A stretch of DNA of 10,896 nucleotides from Rhizobiales bacterium CCH3-A5 (lineage in GTDB: Bacteria > Pseudomonadota > Alphaproteobacteria > Rhizobiales > Beijerinckiaceae): NCBI GenBank assembly GCA_001556025.1, contig LSIB01000169.1, positions 1 to 10,896 on the forward strand. The letters run 5' to 3'. The position numbers and the translations under genes were made by a program. The notes beneath the pieces were generated by a model. That model did not search any database, was not told where the DNA came from, and saw only the letters and a list, made by a program, of their open reading frames with translations. Within the stretch, counting starts at the first letter, position 1. Each line of letters opens with the position of its first letter. Below, piece by piece: positions 1-5,984 of the stretch.

Positions 1-110
1 TCTCCAGCGTCAGCGTGCTGGCGAATGCGCTGCGGCTGAAGCGCTTCGGCCGGCGGGCCCGGGTCGAACCGGAGCCCTCCCGCCCGGCGCAGCTCGCGCC
101 CGCCGAATGA
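1..110 (+). CDS. copA: Copper-translocating P1B-type ATPase, C-terminal end only
   Basis: Only the last 35 codons are in the window; the reading frame begins at base 3 and stops with TGA at 108-110. The peptide starts SSVSVLANALRLKRF, then runs into a short basic, Pro-rich tail. The SSVSV-x-x-NALRL motif is characteristic of the last membrane helix of Cu(+)-exporting P1B-1 ATPases, which pump Cu(I) or Ag(I) from the cytosol using ATP. No catalytic motif (CPC, DKTGT) is visible because those lie upstream. A CueR-type regulator follows 28 bases later on the same strand, a common copA-cueR arrangement that supports the call. The metal cannot be proven from the fragment; another P1B subgroup is possible but less likely. 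Confidence 0.75.
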   Translation, partial: SSVSVLANALRLKRFGRRARVEPEPSRPAQLAPAE

Positions 111-138
111 ATCCGTTGCAGAACCAGGAGCTATCGAC

Positions 139-624
139 ATGAACATCGGCCAGGCGGCGACGGCATCGGGCGTCACCGCGAAGATGATCCGCTACTACGA
201 GAGCATCGGCCTGATCGAACCGCCGATCCGCACCCAGGCTGGCTACCGGGTCTACACGGCCGAGGAGATCCACGAGCTTCGCTTCATCAAGCGGGCCCGC
301 ACGCTGGGCTTCTCGATCGAGGAGGCCCGGGAACTTCTGGCACTGTGGCGCGATAAGAGCCGGGCCAGCGCCGACGTGAAGACGTTCGCGATGAAGCATG
401 TCCGCGATCTCGAGACCAAGATCGGCGAGCTTCAGGCCATGTCACGGACGCTCCGGCACCTGGCCCAGACCTGCCACGGTGACGACCGGCCCGAATGCCC
501 GATCCTGGCTGATTTGGCGCTTCCCGACGCCCGCCAACCGCCTCCTGAGAAAAAGCGCGGCAAGGCGAAAACACATGCCGACTGCGCATGCGACGAGGGC
601 GACACGTTCAGCGGCCGGCATTGA
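139..624 (+). CDS. cueR: CueR-type MerR-family copper(I)-responsive regulator with a Cys-rich tail
   Basis: This is a 161-residue MerR-family activator. An N-terminal winged helix-turn-helix (about 1-70, with MIRYYESIGLI and GYRVY) is followed by a dimerisation helix and a metal loop. Key residues fall at the E. coli CueR numbers: Ser77 where divalent sensors have Cys, and Cys112 and Cys120 in CHGDDRPEC. Ser77 with two loop Cys is the signature of +1 metal sensors, so Cu(I)/Ag(I) is the expected inducer. The ATG has a good AGGAG eight bases upstream. It lies 28 bases after the copA end and is probably cotranscribed; the operator would be upstream of copA, outside the window. The protein is about 26 residues longer than E. 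coli CueR, and the extra tail (133-161) is basic, then carries His146, Cys149 and Cys151. Confidence 0.9.
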   Translation: MNIGQAATASGVTAKMIRYYESIGLIEPPIRTQAGYRVYTAEEIHELRFIKRARTLGFSIEEARELLALWRDKSRASADVKTFAMKHVRDLETKIGELQAMSRTLRHLAQTCHGDDRPECPILADLALPDARQPPPEKKRGKAKTHADCACDEGDTFSGRH

Positions 625-643
625 CCGGCAAGGCGATCGACAC

Positions 644-1840
644 GTGAACCAGATCAACCGACTGGATATAGCCAGCTTGCGCGCGGACACACCCGGCACC
701 GCTCATCGCATCCATCTCAACAACGCCGGCGCCAGTCTTATGCCGGCGCCGGTGATCGCGGCAATCAAGGACCACCTCGATCTTGAAGCGATGCATGGCG
801 GCTACGAGGCCGCTGATATGAGCGCCGATGCCGTCTCCGCCGTCTACACCTCAGTCGCCAGGCTGATCAATGCCGGCGGTGACGAGATCGCACTCACGGA
901 AAACGCGACCGTCGCATGGCAAATGGCGTTCTATGCGCAGAAATTTCAACCGGGCGACCGGATCCTGACCGCTCGCACCGAGTACGCCGCAAATTATGTT
1001 GCTTTCCTCCAGATGGCGCGCCGAACCGGCGTCACGATCGAGGTCGTGCCCGACGACGAGACGGGTGCTCTCGATCCGGAAGCTCTTGCGGCGATGATGG
1101 ACGAACGGGTCAAGCTCATTGCCATCACCTGGATCCCGACAAATGGCGGGCTGATCAACCCCGCCGCTGCGGTTGGAGAGATCGCGCGCCGCCATGGCGT
1201 GACCTACCTCTTAGACGCCTGCCAGGCGGTCGGTCAGCTTCCGATCGACGTCGAGGAAATCGGTTGCGATCTACTCGCCGCAACGGGACGCAAGTTCCTG
1301 CGCGGTCCGCGCGGCACGGGGTTCCTCTACGTCCGACGGGCGCTGCTCGATACACTCGAACCAGCGATGATCGACCACTTCAGCGCGCCTTGGATCGAAG
1401 CCGATCGCTACGCGCTGAGGCCGGATGCGCGCCGGTTTGAGACATGGGAGAAGAACTACGCCGCAAGGCTCGGACTGGGCGCCGCCGTCGACTACGCGCT
1501 TGGTCTCGGCCTCGACGCCATCAAAACTCGCTGCCTTGATCTCACAAACGGCCTCCGAGAAGAGCTGAAACGCGTGCCACGGCTGACCCTCCACGATCTT
1601 GGCCGCCAGCGCGCTGCCATCGTCAGCCTCTCCATAGACGGCCTCGCCTCGGAAGCGATCCGGTCAGAGCTAACCCGGCAGGCGATAAACGTCAGCGTCT
1701 CGAAACCGAGTAGCACCCTGCTCGACGCCAGCGCCAGAAACCTCCCTACGGTGCTGAGGGTGTCGCCGCACTACTACAATTCCGAGGATGAGATCGACCT
1801 GTTCGTGGACGCCTTGAACGACATCGTTGCAAGGGGTTGA
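644..1840 (+). CDS. PLP-dependent class V aminotransferase-fold enzyme (EgtE / isopenicillin N epimerase-like)
   Basis: This 398-residue protein has the class V (NifS-like) fold. Visible are an N-terminal HLNNAGAS segment (24-31), the PLP pair Asp191 and Gln194 in LLDACQAVGQ, and the Schiff-base Lys217 in ATGRKFLRGPRGTGF. That wording resembles isopenicillin N epimerase-like and EgtE-like (hercynylcysteine sulfoxide lyase) annotations more than SufS/IscS. The C-terminal half has no Cys in the position of the desulfurase catalytic loop, so a true cysteine desulfurase is unlikely. I chose the GTG at 644, 19 bases after the cueR stop with AAGG ten bases upstream; the frame is open further up but overlaps cueR in a poor sequence. 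Base composition looks a little lower in G+C than the neighbours, possibly a separate origin. The substrate is unknown; a C-S lyase role in thiol supply is only a guess. Confidence 0.8.
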   Translation: MNQINRLDIASLRADTPGTAHRIHLNNAGASLMPAPVIAAIKDHLDLEAMHGGYEAADMSADAVSAVYTSVARLINAGGDEIALTENATVAWQMAFYAQKFQPGDRILTARTEYAANYVAFLQMARRTGVTIEVVPDDETGALDPEALAAMMDERVKLIAITWIPTNGGLINPAAAVGEIARRHGVTYLLDACQAVGQLPIDVEEIGCDLLAATGRKFLRGPRGTGFLYVRRALLDTLEPAMIDHFSAPWIEADRYALRPDARRFETWEKNYAARLGLGAAVDYALGLGLDAIKTRCLDLTNGLREELKRVPRLTLHDLGRQRAAIVSLSIDGLASEAIRSELTRQAINVSVSKPSSTLLDASARNLPTVLRVSPHYYNSEDEIDLFVDALNDIVARG

Positions 1841-1863
1841 CGCGGAGCTTGGTCGATCGACGG

Positions 1864-2445
1864 TCAGTGCTTGGGCGCACCGTGGCCGCCATGCCCTGAC
1901 TCCGGCATCGGCGCGATTCGATTGCCGCCATAGCCGCGCAGGTGATCGTATCGCGCGATCTGCTCCGCCGACATCACCGCCGCAGTCTCGATATGGGCGA
2001 CGAGATGGACCGCCCTCAGGGCTCCCTGCCTGACGCCGATCCGTTCCGTCAGCGCCTTGAGGCGCTGCGCGTCGATCTTGCGGGCGGCGAAGCCTGCGTC
2101 CAGTTCGCGTTCGAGGCCCAGAAGCTCTCCGCCAACCGCCTTCGCCTCGACGTTCATCCGCGCCTTGATCGACTCCAACGCTTGTCGCTGACGGCTTGAC
2201 AGGCTGAGCAGGTCCGCAAGCTCGAGCGCGTGCATCGGCCCGGGATAGCGGTTGAGTTCGGCTGCCTTGGCGAGGCCCATGCCGCGGCCTTGCGCGAGAT
2301 CGTCGAACTCCTTGGGCGACAGCGCCTTGATCGCCCGGCTCTGCTCGCCGGCATAGGAGCTGTGCGTCTGCCCCCATGCCGGCGCGGCCGACGCGAGGCC
2401 TGCCGAGATCAAAACGAGTATGGTGGTCAAGGCGAGGCGGCTCAT
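1864..2445 (-). CDS. Spy/CpxP-like periplasmic LTxxQ-type protein
   Basis: This is a 193-residue exported protein. A signal peptide (about 1-25, with cleavage after ASA or WGQ) is followed by an all-helical, charged domain. Two LTxxQ-like motifs are present, LSSRQRQ near 82 and MSAEQIARY near 158, as in Spy/CpxP proteins. It also has the segment GRGMGLAKAAELNRYPGPMH (53-72), which I associate with Spy-like proteins next to metal genes. The tail is rich in Gly and His (HGGHGAPKH) and may bind metal. Family members are periplasmic chaperones or metal-stress sensors (Spy, CpxP, ZraP, CnrX). The ATG at 2445 has AAGGAGAA six bases upstream; the frame also opens 14 codons earlier, but that stretch includes the ribosome binding site. 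A Crp/Fnr-like dyad lies about 50 bases upstream. Confidence 0.75.
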   Translation of the reverse strand: MSRLALTTILVLISAGLASAAPAWGQTHSSYAGEQSRAIKALSPKEFDDLAQGRGMGLAKAAELNRYPGPMHALELADLLSLSSRQRQALESIKARMNVEAKAVGGELLGLERELDAGFAARKIDAQRLKALTERIGVRQGALRAVHLVAHIETAAVMSAEQIARYDHLRGYGGNRIAPMPESGHGGHGAPKH

Positions 2446-2490
2446 CGGGGTTCTCCTTCGCGCCCAACCTGCCGGAGATCGTGACATCGC

Positions 2491-2510
2491 GACATGATCG
2501 AGATCATGTC
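2491..2510. promoter_or_regulatory. Perfect 20-base dyad resembling a Crp/Fnr binding site
   Basis: Arms GACATGATC (2491-2499) and GATCATGTC (2502-2510) are exact inverted copies separated by two bases. The core reads ATGAT-N4-ATCAT, that is TGA-N6-TCA, the same half-site spacing as FNR (TTGAT-N4-ATCAA) and CRP sites, with one base per half differing from the FNR consensus. It overlaps the stop codon of the Crp/Fnr gene and sits about 55 bases before the start of the Spy-like gene, so that regulator could control its downstream neighbour. A two-base loop argues against a terminator hairpin. No convincing -10 box was found to decide between activation and repression. Confidence 0.5.
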
Positions 2511-3076
2511 AGGACAATGTGGCCGGTCTTCCGTGAAATCGTCCCCTGCGCCTCAAGTCGGGCCAGCGTCCGGTAGAACGCCTCGGGCGTCAGGCCAATC
2601 GCGACGGCGATGTCCCGCAGCGAGCCGTCAAAGGCGATCGTGCGTCCGTCTTCGCTGGCTTCCGCGACGAGGAAGGCGATCACCCGCTCGCGCGCCGAGC
2701 GGATGTCGCGCACCGTCAACCGCGCGCGGAGCGTCATCACCTGCCGGGCGAGATCGGCCGTCAGGTCGAGCCGTGCGGTCGCATCATCGCCCAGTAGCGC
2801 GAGGCTGGCGGCCTTGGGAAAGCACGCGACGACGGCTTCACTCAGGGCGATGGCGTCGCAATGGTAGCGCTCGGCGAAAAGTGAGGCCTCGGCGAAGCGC
2901 TCTTCCGGCCCAGCGGTGAACAGCGCCGTCTCACGGCCATCGCCGCCGAAGCGCACGAGCCTGACGCGTCCCGTGCGCACCATAAAGAAGCCGCGCGTTT
3001 CGTCCCCGGCCGCAAACAGCGTCTCGCCTGCGGCGAGATGTCGGATAATAGGAACGATTTCCGATAGCGGGCCCAT
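2504..3076 (-). CDS. Crp/Fnr-family transcription regulator, short form
   Basis: This is a 190-residue regulator. An N-terminal cyclic-nucleotide-binding-type beta-roll (about 12-90, with AAGETLFAAGDETRGFFMV and TGRVRLVRF) leads through a dimerisation helix (about 100-130) to a C-terminal helix-turn-helix (about 151-180). The recognition helix (TPEAFYRTLARLE) keeps Glu165 and Arg169, which match the Glu and Arg that read the TGA half-site in FNR and CRP. It lacks the four-Cys [4Fe-4S] ligand set of FNR; only Cys73 and Cys85 are present. No cAMP-binding Arg-Ser pair is obvious, so the ligand is unknown. It is about 30 residues shorter at the N terminus than typical members. The ATG at 3076 is preferred, 11 bases after the MFS stop; a TTG at 3082 is an alternative. 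It is probably in one operon with the exporter. Confidence 0.85.
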   Translation of the reverse strand: MGPLSEIVPIIRHLAAGETLFAAGDETRGFFMVRTGRVRLVRFGGDGRETALFTAGPEERFAEASLFAERYHCDAIALSEAVVACFPKAASLALLGDDATARLDLTADLARQVMTLRARLTVRDIRSARERVIAFLVAEASEDGRTIAFDGSLRDIAVAIGLTPEAFYRTLARLEAQGTISRKTGHIVLT

Positions 3077-3087
3077 GCTCAAGCCGC

Positions 3088-4395
3088 TCAGCCGCGCGTC
3101 GGCCAGGCAAGATGATTTCGGTCGATCACGAAGGCATGCCGATGCCGCCTGCCCGCACCCGCCAGATGCGGATGGTCGGCTTCGAGGCCGGGATGCTCGT
3201 GTTCGATCTCGTCGGGATCGCCCGCCGGCCAGACACGCAAGGCGATCGCCAGCGCCAGCCCGGCGATGATCGCCATCGCCACGAATGTCGCGGGCAAGCC
3301 GATCGTCGCGCCCAGCCAGCCCGCCGCCGGGTAGGTTATCAGCCAGCAGGCATGCGAGAGGGCGAATTGGGCGGCGAACAGCGCCGGCCGATCCTCCGGA
3401 TGGGCAGAGCGCCGCAAAAGGCGACCCGACGGCGTCTGGGTCAGGCTGTAGGAGAAGCCGAGCGCGAACCAGAGCGGCAGCAGGACGGAAAAGCCGGGAA
3501 CCAGCGTGCCCAGCATCAATAGGACCGGAAGCGCAGCGCCGGCAATCAACATCAGCCTGCGGTCGTCGAGGCGGTCGAGCAGGCGCGGCAGCGCGAAGGC
3601 GGCCGTCATCGAGCCCGCGCCGAACATCGCCAGCGCGAGCGCGGTCGCCTGCTGCGTCAGGCCATAGGTCGCCTGAACCAGAACCACCGTATTGACGATG
3701 ACCATGGAGCCTGCCGCCGAGACGGCGAGGCTCAGCGCCAGCAGCCCGCGCAGCCGTGGCGTCGCGAGGTAAATCCGCAGGCCCCGCGTGGTGCGGTCGT
3801 AGACGCCACGCGGCTCGCCGGGCTTCGGGTTCGGCAGAATGACAGACACGACCAGCGCGGCCGAGGCGATGAAGCCGATGACCGTGCCGGCGAAGAGGTT
3901 GTGGAAGCTGATCACGGTCAGCAGCAGCGCCGCTAGCGCCGGGCTCAGCAGGCTCTCCAGATCGTAGGCCAGCCGCGAAAGCGAGAGTGCCCGGGTGTAG
4001 TCCTTCTCATCGGGCAGGATGTCGGGAATCGTCGCCTGGAAGGTCGGCGTGAAGGCGGCCGAGGCCGACTGCAGCACGAAGATCAGCATATAGACCTGCC
4101 AGATCTCCGTGACGAAAGGCAGCAGCAGCGCCGCGGCCGCGCGAACGAGATCGAGCCCCACCAGCATGCTCCGGCGCGGCAGGCACTCAGCGAAGGCGGA
4201 CGCGATCGGCGCGACGCCGACATAGGCGATCATCTTGATGGCCAGCGCTGTGCCGAGCACGATGCCCGCATTCGCACCCGCGAGATCATACGCGAGAAGA
4301 CCTAGCGCGACCGTCGCAAGGCCGGTGCCGACCAGCGCGATGACCTGCGCGAGAAAGAGGTGGCGATAGGTCCGGTTGGCGAGGATAGCCAGCAT
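3088..4395 (-). CDS. MFS transporter with His-rich C-terminal tail, probable Ni/Co exporter (NreB-like)
   Basis: This 435-residue polytopic protein of the major facilitator superfamily has about 10-12 hydrophobic segments from residue 10 to about 388. It starts ANRTYRHLFLAQVIALVGTG, the usual first-helix style of MFS_1/MFS_3 drug and metal exporters. After the last helix comes a 47-residue cytoplasmic tail with HEH, DHPH and RRHRH clusters, like the His-rich tails of NreB/NrsD nickel exporters. It begins 10 bases after the stop of a CsoR/RcnR-type sensor with Ni/Co-like ligands and is surely cotranscribed with it. Nickel or cobalt efflux at the inner membrane is therefore inferred from tail and context, not from a substrate motif. 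The start ATG at 4395 has AGGG about eight bases upstream. A multidrug exporter is the main alternative. Confidence 0.75.
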   Translation of the reverse strand: MLAILANRTYRHLFLAQVIALVGTGLATVALGLLAYDLAGANAGIVLGTALAIKMIAYVGVAPIASAFAECLPRRSMLVGLDLVRAAAALLLPFVTEIWQVYMLIFVLQSASAAFTPTFQATIPDILPDEKDYTRALSLSRLAYDLESLLSPALAALLLTVISFHNLFAGTVIGFIASAALVVSVILPNPKPGEPRGVYDRTTRGLRIYLATPRLRGLLALSLAVSAAGSMVIVNTVVLVQATYGLTQQATALALAMFGAGSMTAAFALPRLLDRLDDRRLMLIAGAALPVLLMLGTLVPGFSVLLPLWFALGFSYSLTQTPSGRLLRRSAHPEDRPALFAAQFALSHACWLITYPAAGWLGATIGLPATFVAMAIIAGLALAIALRVWPAGDPDEIEHEHPGLEADHPHLAGAGRRHRHAFVIDRNHLAWPTRG

Positions 4396-4405
4396 GGGGT
4401 GGGCC

Positions 4406-4684
4406 CTAAAGGTATTTCGCGATGGCCTTGAAGGCGTCGACCACCTCGCGCTGCTTATGCGGCAAGGGCCCGACGACTTCGTCGAGGCAGTGGTCGAGAT
4501 GGTCCTGGATCAGGGTCTTCTTGGCCTGCCCGATCGCGCTCTCCACAGCCTGCAATTGCTGGGCGATGTCGAGGCAGGAACGACCGGCCTCGATCATCTC
4601 GATAACCTTGCGCAGGTGCCCGTCGGCCCGCTTCAGCCGCTTGACGATGGCGGGATGGGTCGCGTGGAGATGACTCTCGGACAT
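4406..4684 (-). CDS. dmeR: CsoR/RcnR-family metal-sensing repressor, DmeR/InrS-like (Ni/Co)
   Basis: This is a 92-residue all-helical DUF156 repressor. The family ligand positions read His5, Cys37, His62, Cys66, with spacings of 32, 25 and 4. Those are the same spacings as in RcnR (His3, Cys35, His60, His64) and the Ni sensor InrS (His21, Cys53, His78, Cys82). CsoR copper sensors share Cys-His-Cys but lack the N-terminal His. The body (KRLKRADGHLRKVIEMIE, CLDIAQQLQAVE, DHLDHCLDE) is very like rhizobial DmeR, which controls Ni/Co efflux. Apo-repressor would bind DNA and release it on metal binding. It leads a minus-strand operon with the MFS exporter. A 7+7 dyad just upstream is the likely operator and could also serve the divergent hupE group. 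The symbol is by resemblance; a copper response cannot be wholly excluded. Confidence 0.85.
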   Translation of the reverse strand: MSESHLHATHPAIVKRLKRADGHLRKVIEMIEAGRSCLDIAQQLQAVESAIGQAKKTLIQDHLDHCLDEVVGPLPHKQREVVDAFKAIAKYL

Positions 4685-4692
4685 GGCTTTCC

Positions 4693-4713
4693 GTATCCTC
4701 CTGGGTAGGATAC
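4693..4713. promoter_or_regulatory. Inverted repeat, probable operator of the DmeR-like repressor
   Basis: Arms GTATCCT (4693-4699) and AGGATAC (4707-4713) flank a 7-base spacer CCTGGGT. AT-rich ends around a G/C tract are the general pattern of CsoR/RcnR/DmeR operators. It lies eight bases before the repressor ATG. On the minus strand it contains AGGAGG (4702-4697) and follows a TTGACG (-35-like, 4718-4713), so bound repressor would cover both promoter and possible ribosome binding site. It is about 80 bases upstream of the divergent His-rich gene and could control both sides. Confidence 0.5.
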
Positions 4714-4791
4714 GTCAATGCGGTCACGTGACTCGTCGTTCGTCGTCTCCGGTCAAATTGTCGTCAAGAAGAAGGGCTCTACGCTCTGCCC

Positions 4792-5178
4792 ATGTCGCGC
4801 CGCCGCCTTCGAGCCGGGTTCAGCCTCGTCATCGCCCTCGCGATGGCGCTCTGCATGACGCTCTCGGCTGCGCACGTCTCTGCCGGGCACAACGCCTACG
4901 CCATCGCGCAGGCCGAGGTCTTACGGCATGCGGAACTCGCCGCTTCGATCGCCGAGCACGGCCATGCCCATGAAGAGGGCGAGCCCGACGAGCGCTTGCC
5001 AGGCCATGTCCATGGGCACAATACCGCCGACCATGTCCACGAGACGGCGGATGTCGTCGGCCTGATCCAGCTCGGCACGCCGCGCTTCGTGCGGACCCCG
5101 ATCCGGCACGAGCATCGGCGATCCGCCTCGGAGCGACCCGGCGGTCTGGAACGCCCGCCTCGATCCGCCGTCGCCTGA
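4792..5178 (+). CDS. Small secreted His-rich protein, putative periplasmic metal binder
   Basis: This is a 128-residue protein of unknown function. It has a clear signal peptide: basic start (RRRLR), hydrophobic core (about 10-27) and small-residue cleavage region near AHVSAG. The middle (56-83) is packed with His and acidic residues (HGHAH, GHVHGHN, DHVHE), typical of metal-buffering segments. The C-terminal part ends in GGLERPPR, a closing motif I have seen in small secreted DUF2946-like proteins; the relation is tentative. It is first of three plus-strand genes with hupE and the anchor protein, divergent from the Ni/Co-type sensor, which suggests nickel or cobalt buffering outside the inner membrane. 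The ribosome binding site is poor (a purine run lies about 16 bases away), so the start is less certain, but the signal peptide supports ATG 4792. Confidence 0.65.
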   Translation: MSRRRLRAGFSLVIALAMALCMTLSAAHVSAGHNAYAIAQAEVLRHAELAASIAEHGHAHEEGEPDERLPGHVHGHNTADHVHETADVVGLIQLGTPRFVRTPIRHEHRRSASERPGGLERPPRSAVA

Positions 5179-5229
5179 ACTCAGCGCCGCGCTCGCGGCA
5201 GCCTTCAACGACGAACCATCGGATCAGTC

Positions 5230-5964
5230 ATGCAACCACCTTCCACCGGAGGGCGGCGCCTGCTGCGACAAGCAGCCTTGCGCCTGCTCCTTTCCCTCGT
5301 ACTGGCGATCGTCCTGGTTATGCCGGGCATCGATGCGGCGCTGGCCCACGCCGTAGCCGAGGGCGACAAGGGCTACATCAAGGAGATCACGGGGGTGAAC
5401 CTGCTCCCGTTCGTCTATCTCGGCGCCAAGCACATGGTGACGGGCTACGACCACATCCTGTTCCTGTTCGGGGTGATCTTCTTCCTCTACCGCCTCAAGC
5501 ACATCGCGCTCTATGTCAGCCTGTTCGCGATCGGCCACTCCACGACCATGCTGCTCGGCGTCTATTTCAACGTCGGGATCAACAGCTACCTCATCGACGC
5601 CATCATCGGGCTGTCGGTCGTCTACAAGGCGCTCGACAACATGGGCGCCTACCAGCGCTGGCTTGGCTTCCAGCCGAACACCAAGGCGGCGACGCTGATC
5701 TTCGGCCTGTTCCATGGTTTTGGTCTCTCGACCAAAATACTGGAATACCAGATCTCCCCGGACGGGCTCATCCCGAACCTGCTCGCCTTCAATGTCGGCG
5801 TCGAACTCGGCCAGCTCACGGCGCTCGGCATGATCCTGATCGTCATGGGCTACTGGCGGCGCACGGCCAGCTTCTGGCGTCATGCCTACACCGCAAACGT
5901 CTGGATGCTCACCGCCGGCTTCGTGCTCGTCGGCTACCAGCTCACCGGCTATTTCGTTTCCTGA
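5230..5964 (+). CDS. hupE: HupE/UreJ-family membrane transporter (probable nickel/cobalt permease)
   Basis: This is a 244-residue membrane protein. A signal-like N-terminal segment (about 10-39, ending ALA-HA) is followed by about six or seven membrane helices. The helix around 62-82 carries His68-X5-Asp74-His75 within GAKHMVTGYDHILF, the H-X5-DH metal-site motif of HupE/UreJ proteins, which are secondary Ni or Co permeases. Further conserved-looking His are in GHSTTML (His103) and FHGFGLS (His162). It resembles the longer HupE/UreJ_2 branch rather than hydrogenase-linked HupE, and no hydrogenase or urease gene is nearby. It lies 51 bases after the His-rich protein and 20 before the anchor gene. 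Family members import; whether this one imports or exports in a resistance island is open. Start ATG 5230, with only a weak GGATC before it. Confidence 0.8.
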   Translation: MQPPSTGGRRLLRQAALRLLLSLVLAIVLVMPGIDAALAHAVAEGDKGYIKEITGVNLLPFVYLGAKHMVTGYDHILFLFGVIFFLYRLKHIALYVSLFAIGHSTTMLLGVYFNVGINSYLIDAIIGLSVVYKALDNMGAYQRWLGFQPNTKAATLIFGLFHGFGLSTKILEYQISPDGLIPNLLAFNVGVELGQLTALGMILIVMGYWRRTASFWRHAYTANVWMLTAGFVLVGYQLTGYFVS

Positions 5965-5984
5965 ACCCCAAGGACACACGTCTC

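Noticed and set aside
398..643. Upstream extension of the class V enzyme frame by 82 codons over the cueR 3' end.
   Set aside because: The extension overlaps cueR and is Arg/Ser/Pro-rich as expected of a shadow frame; the family-like sequence starts after 644.
1852..1861. GTCGATCGAC palindrome between the convergent class V enzyme and Spy-like genes.
   Set aside because: Short, no T-run and a common word in G+C-rich alphaproteobacterial DNA; no support as a terminator or operator.
5186..5199. GCCGCG / CGCGGC repeat in the gap before hupE.
   Set aside because: Two-base loop, no T-run, and inside an apparent operon; chance is likely in this G+C-rich DNA.
5090..5260. A second open plus frame at the end of the His-rich gene reads fairly protein-like (NARLDPPSPELSAALAAA).
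   Set aside because: The main frame ends in GGLERPPR, a more credible C terminus, and the alternative frame has no start or homology I recognise; a frameshift is not needed.
5224..5979. Long minus-strand open frame opposite hupE.
   Set aside because: Composition is that of an antisense shadow (Asp/Glu/Arg/Val-rich, no fold), while the plus strand encodes a clear HupE-family protein.
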